In this document: positions 38,036 to 47,599 of the stretch, in pieces | Numbering within the stretch: the stretch's first letter is position 1 | Layout of the letters: each line of letters opens with the position of its first letter | Assembly (NCBI GenBank): GCA_012934845.2 | Contig: WNNJ02002600.1 | Location: forward strand, 62,001-126,000 | DNA: 64,000 nt | Direction of reading: 5' to 3' | Source: Pomphorhynchus laevis | Taxonomy: Eukaryota; Acanthocephala; Palaeacanthocephala; Echinorhynchida; Pomphorhynchidae | Position numbers and translations under genes: made by a program | The notes under the pieces: generated by a model | Databases searched by the model: none | Told to the model about the DNA's origin: nothing | What the model saw: only the letters and a program-made list of their open reading frames with translations

Positions 38036-40880
38036 AGAATTAAGGTGATTTGTCCGATAATAATTGATCATGATGATTCGCTTCGGAACTATTTATCTTA
38101 GACTATTTAGCGGTTGTAAATATTTATTTATCTTTTTGTTATCCCAAAATTTTCAACAACTACATTTTATTCAAAATTTTTCTACCGCAAAACGATATTT
38201 TCGTTAACTACATTAAGATTAATATATGTTTTAATTATTATTTTAAAATAATAAATTTTAATTTATAGGAACCAAATATTTTCTAAAGTCAAGTAAATTG
38301 ATAGCTTAAATATCTTTTTTATATAAAATAATACAACCAATTGGTAATTATTATCGCATTTTTGCTTAAAGAACATATTCCTTTTCTTAATTTCCCGAGT
38401 AGATAAAAAATATTAATATTTTTAAACGTCAACTGCTTAAGATCTTCTAAATTTAATTTAAATGAAAATTTGGTAATGAAATGGGAAATGCAACAATATA
38501 TCGCGAGAAAATAAAATCGTATATCGATTTTTGATTTTCGATTTTGAAGATCAACTTGCATCTAATATGCAATGAATTCAAGAATGCTGTGTGATTAAGT
38601 AAAAAACAAACATTTTTAATACTTGACAAATAATGTAAAATATCACGCCTACCGAGTACATTTATGCTCTGGACCTCATGTGATCTCTTTTAGCAATTCG
38701 GAAAACCAGTAAATTAATTCCAGAATATGATTTAAAAACATATTTATTGACATTGTCATAATTTATGGACCACATTAATTATCTCGCAATTGCAGCGTTA
38801 ACCAAATTGTTCGGAAATGTTACATATAATCAAAGTAAATAATCAGCGTAAATTATTATCAATTAGCCACAACAAAAAATAGCCACCGAGAAACCTATAA
38901 AAAATATATTTTTCAAACATGTGTCAAAATGACACATGTTTAAAAAATATATTTTTTATATATTTTTCATACGACAGGGCTTTCTAAAATGTTGCTAAAC
39001 AAATTAAAATGTTCAAGTTCAATTTTCTCTTCATTTGTGCAAAGAATGAACTTGATTTTCGAAGAAGAGTTTCCAAATGTTTTGAGTATCTAAAACAGAA
39101 AAGAATTTTTTGTATTATATATTTGGAAACCTGACCTATAACGAAAAACACTTTATTTGCGTCCCTTTAAATGATAAACAGTTTTGAAAGATTCTTTCAG
39201 AATGATATTTGCTGAATATTTTGGATGTGGAACATGAAGATGGCAAAGCCGCTGCCATATCGGTGACCAGAAGGCACATAAATATGTTCAAATCAAGCAT
39301 TCGCAGATGAATGAAAGAATGAATAACCTTCACACATGCTTATTTAGTTTTAACAAATCTTGTACAAATATTGTCAGTGATGAGTGACCCACTTGAACAT
39401 CCGGAGCATGTGGAGCATAATCAAAATAATAATAAAGCAAGGTAATATTCGGAATTTAACATTCAAAAATTTAATTTTTGAATGCAAAGAACGCAAAAAT
39501 GATAATGATGCTTGTTTTGTAGATCTTTACATAAACTCACGAAATCTACAGTTTAGTAAATCTTTTTAGAGAAATTTATGAAAGGTTTAAAATAACCCTC
39601 ATCTATTAACCTTTTTCACGTTTTACAATATCGTTAATTATTTTAATTTACAATAGTAATTGCATATAACATTACATTCCAATGCAATAAGCAATTATAC
39701 AGTTAAAAACGTATCCATCTCGGTAATTATCAATAACTAATATTAGTTAAAAATCTCGGTAATTAATAATACGCGAATTTTAACAAGATCATGATATAAA
39801 GTTCGGCATATTATTTTAGAAACAAAAGTGCGATTTAGTAGATGACCTGCAACACGTGATTTTTTACTGATCTTCACTAAAAAGAGAGACAACCAACGTG
39901 TTTTGAGCAATGAACCAAATTTTCAAAAATAATGAAATAAAATTCTTTTTCGTTTTAGATATTCAAAAAATTAGTAACTATTCTACAAAGAAGATTTATA
40001 AGAAGAGTTACATATAAGATCCTTATGAGATGTATTCTCCAAAGAGATGTCATTATATGCAAAATTGTCGATAAAATTGAACTTGAACATTTTTTGATTT
40101 TATATGTTCGACAACTTTTAAAAACCATGCCATGTGCAAAAGCTGCATCGTGAACGGTTTTTAACGGTTCTTTACTAATTGAACGAATTCTCTTATTGAA
40201 TATATTTATTTTCTTTAAAATGATTACGTTATTAATGTAATATTATATTGAATTAGATCAAGAGGTCTTTCAGCATAGACAATATTTTAGCATAAAATTT
40301 ATTTAAAGTTAATTTAAAATTAATTTAATTAAAATTTTATTGAATTAAATCCATTTTACTACATATTAAAATTGAGTAGTTCAATTTTAATAACCAATAT
40401 AGTTCAAGATTTTCGAACTTTTCCTATTGATATTTCTTTGATATTTACCAGACACATAAAATTATAATTAATAATTAATTAAGTAATTAATAAGTAATTA
40501 ATAGTATTAAAGTAACTATTATTTAGTTGAATCCCTTAAAGTAATTAAATTTCAGAGGTAAATAAAAATAAACAAAATAAAAAAATTATAAATTTTATTT
40601 ATAAAATTAAAAAAGTTTGAAAACTAATTAACAAACAATAAAATACACAGATAGAACAAAGAAGGTCAACAAGAAGCGATATATTAGAAATCTTTTATCA
40701 AACCGACGAATCGACGTACCGAAACGAACATAGATAAATAATATACAAATTATCAAAACGATTGAGCGAACGAACCACACAGCATCCTGACTCTACACGA
40801 CCAATTGAGTTTATCAAGCGCAGTGCACTAAAAATTAATGTAATTTCGAACATGACAACAGCTTACGCACAATAAGGCGT
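38036..40880. other. AT-rich intergenic DNA, no gene recognised
   Basis: Short frames only. A hairpin of ACATGTGTCAAAATGACACATGT type occurs near 38920-38945, with AAAAATATATTTTT arms around it. No other structure is seen. Confidence 0.5.
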
Positions 40881-42079
40881 GTGCTTTCAGCAGTTTAAAT
40901 TACTTCGGCCGATTTGTTAAGCAAGCAATGAGGAAGAGTTGGCTGTCCTGGTTCAGAAATGCACCCAAAAACACTTAACAAAAATCCAATGCCCTAATGT
41001 CCCGAATCAGAAGGAGCTAATCGTGACCGACCGTGTGCCGCTCCTAGACTTGGCGCTTGACCTCTTGAAAGCAACGTCCGATTGCTTAGAAGAATTCCTC
41101 GCTCAGCTAGTTCAGTTGTCGCCAGCAAACTTTCTGAACTTATCGCAGCGGTTGCGTCCAATCCTTCAAACTCAGACGCCTGGTCCATGCTTCTAGCCTT
41201 TCCGAAAACGGCACTTTGCGTTCCCGATCGTCTTAATGAGCACGAGGCTCCGAGTAGTCTTTCTTTACAAGTTAAACAACGCTGTTTGGCATATCAGATC
41301 GATGACATCCGTCACGCAACTTTGTTCAGCGTTGCGAGGAACATCAGCGGGAGTCCAGGTGACGTCGCTCAGCATGACGACTCTGACGACTTATTAAGAA
41401 GGCGGGTTTCAGAAAAGATAGAAGACGGCGATATTATCGGAGCAATTCGTCTGGCAGGTAGTTCAGAGCCGTTTCTGCCCGAGAGTTGCGAAACGCTGGA
41501 GAAACTCCCACAGCTATATCCGAGACAAACTACAATTGTCCAAAACGATAGAATTATGTCATCTTGTCCAAACGTCACGACAAACCAGTTGGTAGTGACA
41601 TCTGAGGGGATGTTGTCGTCCATTCGTTCTTTTTCGAGAGTTTCTGCGGGCGGTGTCGACGGGCTCTGCCCTCTGCATTTGTTGGACCTTATTGGATCCC
41701 TCGATCAGCGCAGCTGGCGGTCGCCTGGTAGCGTCTTTGGTGTCTTTCTCGAACACTACTACTCAGAACCGTTCACCCCGAAATTCGTCACATTTTCTTC
41801 GGTGCTCGATTGTTAGCCTTCCGAAAGAAGTGTGGGGTTGTTCGATCAATCGCCATCGGTTGTACGCTGCGCCGCCTGATCGCTAAACTAGCCAGTCATT
41901 ACGCTAGTGACATGCTCCGGATTTTTTTCCTTCCTCATCAGCTAAGAGTTGGCGTCACAAGGGGAGCCGAAGCTGCAGTTCACGCCGGAAGATCCTTATT
42001 GAAATCTTGTTTACACTAGGATACGGCAATTGTAAAGCTGGATTTTCATAATGCTTTTAATAGTGTCGATCGTGGCTTC

Positions 42080-42772
42080 ATGTTGAGATGTGTCAATCAG
42101 AGTCTACCACGCTTATCATCTTTCGTCAACGAATGCTACCTGAAACCAAGCAACCTGTACTTTAGCAAAAATGTGGTCGACTCTTCAGTCGGCATACAGC
42201 AGGGCAATCCCCTTGGACCAGCGTTATTCACGTTGGCAGTAAACGACATGGCAAAGTCTACAAAAAGCTTTTTGTCCATTTGGTATCTCGACGACTGCAC
42301 TCTCGGTAGCAACGTTGATCTTCTTGTTGTCGACATCGATTTTATCAATCACTTCACGGCGTTGGTTGGTCTCCGCCTGAATCCGGCAAAATCAGAAATC
42401 ATATCTACAGACCCTAACGTGATTCAGAGGCTTTCATGTCTGTTACCGGTCGCCAGGGTAGTCACTCCAATCAGTGCTACTCTCTTAAGTAACCCGATTG
42501 GAGATGTAACCTCTGTTAATTCTGTTTTGGAAGAATCCATTTATAAGCTCACACAGCTCCGCTCTCGCCTGCTGAAATTGTCCAGGCACGACGCTATTTT
42601 CTTGCTACGAAACGCATTTAACATCCCACGATTAAATTATCTACTCCGGTGTGCACCATGTTTCCGAAGCAATGTACGTGGGCAATACAACGTGGTGTTT
42701 TGCGAGACTGCAGGACATCCTCAACTTGCCTATCGACGATTCTGCATGGCTACAGTCTTCTCTACCGGTTAG
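42080..42772 (+). CDS. Reverse transcriptase frame of the R2/R4-like LINE
   Basis: This 230-residue open frame holds the palm of the reverse transcriptase. GIQQGNPLGPALFTLAV is RT block 4 and WYLDDCTLGSNVD is the YLDD-type active site of this LINE group, where the other LINEs in the window have YADD. GLRLNPAKSEIIS is block 6. The second and third catalytic aspartates are present; the first (in LDFHNAF, just upstream near 42040) lies in the same frame but before the ATG. Confidence 0.7.
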   Translation: MLRCVNQSLPRLSSFVNECYLKPSNLYFSKNVVDSSVGIQQGNPLGPALFTLAVNDMAKSTKSFLSIWYLDDCTLGSNVDLLVVDIDFINHFTALVGLRLNPAKSEIISTDPNVIQRLSCLLPVARVVTPISATLLSNPIGDVTSVNSVLEESIYKLTQLRSRLLKLSRHDAIFLLRNAFNIPRLNYLLRCAPCFRSNVRGQYNVVFCETAGHPQLAYRRFCMATVFSTG

Positions 42773-43493
42773 GATTGGCGGATTGGGCATCTCAACATGC
42801 ACAGACATGTCCATTCCAACTTTCAGTTCCTCGGTTTCGGGATCCCAACAACTAGTATCTCAAATCCTGTGCGATGCCAGATTATCAGACTGTGATTTCG
42901 GGGAAACTGAATACTTCGCCGATGCAGCTCGTGAGTGGTCCGCGTTTACCCGGTTGGGGTGTATAGCGATTAAATAACACCAGAAATATTAGACAGATCC
43001 TATTTATTCAATCAAACAAGCGGCTCTTATGAACTCAGCGACCACTACCGAGGGCCGCACCAGGATGCTAGCAGTGAGTAGCGCTTACGCTGGTGATTTC
43101 CTGAACGCCATTCCCGTTAGCTCAATAGGCACTCACCTGGATGACGCTAGCATCACAGTAGCCGTCGCAATCCAATTGGGAATCCGGTTTTGTGCTCCGT
43201 ATCAGTGCATTTGTGAAAAGAAAGTTAATAACGTGTGGACTCACGGGCTGGACTGTTGCCGATCAAAATATCGCCATTCTCGTCATGCAGACGCTTACAA
43301 TCTGCTAAAGAAGGCATTGACGTACGTTAGCTTCCCTTTGCGTTTGGAGCCTACAGGAGTTTGCAGGGTTGACGGCAGATGACCTGACGGTGGAACTCTG
43401 ATTCCATGGTAGTCAGGTAGACTGCTACTGTGAGACATCACCTGGGTAAATACCACAGCACCCAGTAACCTTAGCAGTTCGGTATATAGCTCG

Positions 43494-43859
43494 GCTAGTG
43501 TGGCAAAGAACGCCGAAACTAAGAAAGTCCACAAATATGCTAACATTGACATCCGCCGATATATTTTCATACCAGTGGCAGTTGAAAGCACAGGAGCGAT
43601 CGGGCCAGTGTCTCTTACGTTCCTTCATGAACTCGGCACACGATTAATCCGCGCAACTTCCGAACCCCGAGCTCTGGGTTCCTGTTCCGATGGATCAGCG
43701 TAGGCGTTCAGCGGGAAAATGCAGAATGCATAATGGATAGCATGAGCGGAGCAGGGTCGTCAATACTGCTTCCGTGAAAGGTAGTAGCGTAATATTTCCG
43801 TATCTACGTCGGCTCGGCATGAAGTTATCAAGACAGCACGACATTTATAGAAATTGACT
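43494..43859 (+). repeat. LINE 3' end, copy duplicated at 44974-45343
   Basis: About 365 bp, from CGGCTAGTGTGGCAAAGAAC to the poly-T/A-rich tail after GAAATTGACTTTTATT, recur at 44974-45343 with only scattered differences. The shared block covers the C-terminal ORF codons and the 3' UTR. Confidence 0.85.
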
Positions 43860-44069
43860 TTTATTTTATTGTATTTTTAATAAATTTATTGGATGTAAAA
43901 AAATTATTTTATTTTATTACTCACTTTATTTTTCAAATAAGTATTTTAATTTTATTAATTTTTTATATAAACTATATTATTTTTGGAATTTTGCTGTAAA
44001 ATTAATTTATTTCGATAGCTGCTGCCATCATCGATAATAAAGTTTTATTGGGTCAAATTATTACAATCT

Positions 44070-44465
44070 TAAATCAGCGTTGGTAGAAGGTGCAACCTTC
44101 AATCTGAAAACCTACTTATTTTTCCTAATGATTACTATTATCAAACTAGTCATCTATAGTTTCTTTCCCAATTTTAAGTTGATATACCTGTGCAGTCATT
44201 GTTACCATTGAAATTTGATGACTATCTTATTCTGCGCGCTACTTTAATCATCTATAAGCAATCAGCAGTACGCTACATTTCAGTATTGATGGAGCTCATA
44301 GGCTACTGATCCAATAACTACGTTTCACGTTTCGGTCCATTTTATGTTGACTGACGATCATTCGACTAGTCAGATTTATCGATAGTTAGATTTAATTTAA
44401 GACGTCGTCTAACATTTTGCAAATTTAATTTAAATCAATTCTGATTTCAAATTAAATAAGCGTTT
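44070..44465 (-). repeat. Retrozyme-like unit, minus strand, decayed hammerhead
   Basis: This is a complete circularly permuted copy of the 391-bp unit found at 29887-30660, in reverse orientation; both ends fall in the CGCTGATTT region. The ribozyme (44308 to 44263) keeps CAGTAG, GAAA, the GTA cleavage triplet and CTGCTG, but CTGATGA has become CCTATGA, so cleavage is not expected. Confidence 0.75.
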
Positions 44466-44469
44466 AGAT

Positions 44470-44850
44470 CACTGTAGATGACTAGTTTGATAATAGTAAT
44501 AATTAGGAAAAATAGGAAGGTTTTCAAATTAAAGGTTACACCTTCTACCAACGCTGATTTCATTTGAAATCAGAAATGATTTCAATTAAATTTGCAAAAT
44601 GTAAGACGAGTCTTAAATTAAAACTAATTATTAGTAAAAGCAGACGATCCGAGTGATCGTCAACCAACATTAAAAGGACCGAAACGTGAAACGTAAGTAT
44701 TATATCAGTAGCTGATGAGGTCCACCAATACTGTAATGTAGCGTACTGCTGATGGCTTATAGTTAAGATAGCGTGTATAATAAAATAATCATCAAAATTT
44801 TAATGGTAAAATGACTGCACAGGTATATCAACATAAAATTAAGAAACAAA
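44470..44850 (+). repeat. Retrozyme-like unit, plus strand, decayed hammerhead
   Basis: This copy is head-to-head with the unit at 44070-44465. The ribozyme at 44706-44751 has intact CAGTAG, CTGATGA (44712-44718), GTA and CTGCTG, but GAAA has become GTAA, an invariant-base change that should abolish activity. The CCGAAACGTGAAACG block precedes it as in the other copies. Confidence 0.75.
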
Positions 44851-44973
44851 CTATTTTAATAAATATTAATATTAATAAAAAACGATTATAAGTATCTGTT
44901 CCACTAGTAGTAACTCGATAATTCATATTACCATCGTTGCTCTCAATAGATTCTTCAGTATTCAGCAATTCTC

Positions 44974-45343
44974 GGCTAGTGTGGCAAAGAACGCCGAAAC
45001 TAAGAAAGTCCACAAATATGCTAACATTGACATCCGCCGATATATTTTCATACCAGTGGTAGTTGAAAGCACAGGAGCGATCGGACCAGTGTCTCTCACG
45101 TTTCTTCATGAAATCGGCACACGATTAATCCGCGCAACTTCCGAACCCCGAGCCCGTGCTTTCCTGTTCCAACGGATCAGCGTAGCCGTTCAGCGGAGAA
45201 ATGCAGCATGCATAATGGAGAGCATGAGCGGAGGAGGGTCGTCAATGCTGCTTCCGTGAAAGGTAGTAGCGTAATATTTCCGTATCTACGTCGGCTCGGC
45301 ATGAAGGTATCAAGACAGCACGACATTTATAGAAATTGACTTT
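44974..45343 (+). mobile_element. 5'-truncated copy of the R2/R4-like LINE
   Basis: Only the last part of the ORF and the 3' UTR are present. The 44981-45259 frame reads KYANIDIRRYIFIPVVVEST, then FLHEIGTRLIRATSEPRARA, then RISVAVQRRNAACIMES, the true C-terminus of this LINE group (SVAVQRGNAA type). That C-terminal motif is better preserved here than at 43640-43720. Severe 5' truncation is normal for LINE insertions. Confidence 0.8.
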
Positions 45344-45349
45344 TATTAA

Positions 45350-46670
45350 TTATTATAATTTAAAAAATTATAAAATTAATAAAATTTTAATTTTTTGAGT
45401 AAATTCTTAATAAAATATTTCAGCTCAAGTTATAATAGAGATTTAATCTACAGTATAAACTTCGTGTATATTTTTTAACGAAAGACATACCAACAATATG
45501 GTATTGTTGAAATAAACTATTCAAGCAGTTTATTTGAGCTCGTTTAAAATGGTTACATGAAAATAAATCTTAAAATATTATTTATTATTTTTCTCTGATA
45601 CACAAAGTAATCCATGTACACATTTAATAATCATTTAAAAAATTGACAAAAATGGCCACAATATATCAAATATATCAGAATCACTAGCTCCAGTTATAGT
45701 AGTAGATCAACTTAATTTTTGAGTGTATGAGCATCAATTCTTTGAATTGGTGCTCATAATTGGTGAATAATGTTATGCCGTGGATAGAAGTAGGCGATGA
45801 TATTGAACGTTAAATAATTTTTATAAACACAAAAAATTAGTATATTCAACAAGCTTTCTAAATTTTTCTAATTATTTATCTAGATTTTTAATATATTGTC
45901 TTTTTGCGTCACTTATCGCCATGATCTCAAAGTTTATGCTTAATATGACTAATAAAAATATAGTAAATTAATAAATAATAGTTATTAGTAAATTAATAAA
46001 TAATAAATTAATAATAATAATATTTTATTAATAAAATAATAAATTAATCGCTATTTATTATTATGAAAATCGTTTAATTGAAGAAATTGCTGCAGACTTT
46101 TTAATTTTGAGTTATATACATGAAAAAATTTATCCATCATTGTAAATTATATTTAATATAAAATATTAAATATTAAATATATTATAACATTAATTATATC
46201 AATATAAAATATAATAACTAAAGGTTATATTTAATTTATAAAATTAAATAGAATAAAAACATAAATAAAAATATATTTAAATAAAAATGTTTACTAATTT
46301 AATTAAATATAATTAAATTAATAAAAGCATTCCTTAAATAAAACGTTAGTTATGTAAGAATATAACTATCAACCGGTAAATTCACGTATTAAACAATTAT
46401 TTATAAATTTTTCATTATTAAATCATTATGTTCAAAATAAACTTTATTTCATTTAAATAATTAAATAATTATTTCATTTAATAATTATTGTAATTGCTTT
46501 ATGACAATCTATATTTAAAACATACTCATAATTATTACATTGTCAACGTAATTTGATTGTTAAGAACAAAAAGATGATATTTTAAAGTAACATCGAATAA
46601 AAGTGTTTTTTTTTTTGCGAAAACAGTTGATTTTAAACGAAAAATTGCGTTAAAGAAATTTACCGAAGGC
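45350..46670. other. AT-rich DNA downstream of the phosphatase gene
   Basis: No coding signal. The block at about 45838-45955 (CAACAAGCTTTCTAAATTTT and onward) recurs at about 48920-49030. The 3' UTR of the phosphatase gene should lie at the right edge. Confidence 0.5.
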
Positions 46671-46675
46671 AATAT

Positions 46676-47548
46676 TCAGGCAATTTGATAAAATTCAGAA
46701 TATAACTGATAATTTAATATACTTGATTCAAGTACTGGCCGTTTCGCGTAGATCTTATCGAAAGCATCTTTAACGGAGATTTTCTCGTTTTTAATTAGGT
46801 AGCAGAGTATAACACTTGCAGCACGGCCTCTTCCTCCTTTACAATGAACTAGCACAGTAGTATCCGGATCCTGTTCTTCTAGACGGTTTTCAATAAATTC
46901 AACAGCCTTTTTAACATCTTCCAGTCGAGGAACAGTTCCGTCAATTGTGGGCAAATGAAGATGAGTTATTAGTCTACGTGAATATTCCTTAGTTGGACCG
47001 GAGTATTCAGCGCACATATTTACAACCGATCGAACTTTATAATTTGTGTACAATCGTTCAACGTCTTCAGGGAAAGGGTATGATGATATGAGCAATCTTT
47101 TATTGACATAGGTAACGAATCCGTTATACCCATCATGTAAGAGTCGTACTCCGAATATCTTATACAAAATATAGCTTGTAGCCATGATTGGAGGATCCCA
47201 CATTATTCTAATAACCAACGAACGAACAGAGCATTTAGTAGATGGAGTAGTCAATCGTAGTTCATTATTAAAGAAATAAAGGGGAAATAAAGGCCCTAGA
47301 AATATGTAGCGTAAAAGACATGGCACATTCATTAGCAAACAGAACATGAATATAACAAAGCCGTTGTACAACCCAAATATAATTGATAAAAGGATATAAT
47401 TTCTTCTATCTATCGGATTACCCCTTATACACGGCCTAGATATAAAGGCATACATTATAGGTAAAAATGAAAATATTCTGAATGGTGCAAATCGTGCCAG
47501 GACAATTGCTATTACTATAATCATTTCAAATTCACTGAAATAAGCCAT
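46676..47548 (-). CDS. Membrane-anchored dual-specificity phosphatase, PTPMT-like
   Basis: This is an intact 290-residue single-exon frame. The first about 110 residues are strongly hydrophobic, with about three likely membrane segments (around IIVIAIVLARFAPF, YILLSIIFGLYNGFVIFMFC and LLRYIFLGPLFPLYFF). A cysteine phosphatase domain follows: VNKRLLISSYPFPEDVERL, then VVNMCAEYSGPT, then HLHLPTIDGTVP with the general-acid Asp, and the P-loop HCKGGRGRAAS (Cys and Arg of HCx5R present). The order and the HCKGGRGRA loop resemble PTPMT1/plant DSP-type enzymes, some of which dephosphorylate phosphatidylglycerophosphate or phosphoinositides. Substrate cannot be read from sequence. Met was chosen because an in-frame splice-acceptor-like string ends exactly before it. 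Confidence 0.8.
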   Translation of the reverse strand: MAYFSEFEMIIVIAIVLARFAPFRIFSFLPIMYAFISRPCIRGNPIDRRNYILLSIIFGLYNGFVIFMFCLLMNVPCLLRYIFLGPLFPLYFFNNELRLTTPSTKCSVRSLVIRIMWDPPIMATSYILYKIFGVRLLHDGYNGFVTYVNKRLLISSYPFPEDVERLYTNYKVRSVVNMCAEYSGPTKEYSRRLITHLHLPTIDGTVPRLEDVKKAVEFIENRLEEQDPDTTVLVHCKGGRGRAASVILCYLIKNEKISVKDAFDKIYAKRPVLESSILNYQLYSEFYQIA

Positions 47549-47562
47549 CTAAAATATGAAAT
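47549..47562 (-). promoter_or_regulatory. Splice-acceptor-like string directly before the phosphatase ATG
   Basis: On the minus strand CATATTTTAG abuts the ATG. A spliced-leader acceptor or the end of a 5' UTR intron would both look like this. Confidence 0.4.
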
Positions 47563-47599
47563 TTTGATTTAGTTAAGCTACCATAATTGTTTCATTACA

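Larger units (their letters stand above)
40880..43860 (+). mobile_element. LINE of the restriction-like-endonuclease type (R2/R4-like group), broken
   Basis: Coding blocks in order: an N-terminal part (about 40925-41816, with RRIPRSASSVVASKLSELIA), reverse transcriptase at 42015-42772 (LDFHNAFNSVDR-like start, GIQQGNPLGPALF near 42195, WYLDDCTLG with the catalytic DD near 42285, GLRLNPAKSEI), and a thumb region (PVRIGGLGIST). The C-terminal region is at 43029-43400: CICEKKVNNVWTHGLDCC, a Cys/His knuckle, then RVDGRRPDGGTLIPW. The PDG..T motif followed by a WD.TC-type block is how the restriction-like nuclease of early-branching LINEs looks; I infer the clade from this. The ORF end VHKYANIDIRRYIF to FLHELGTRLIR is at 43500-43700. 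Several frame breaks are present. The 3' UTR ends near 43860. Confidence 0.75.

Noticed and set aside
39136-39569. Two overlapping 60-65 residue frames
   Set aside because: Composition follows the local A/T bias, no motif, no splice context.
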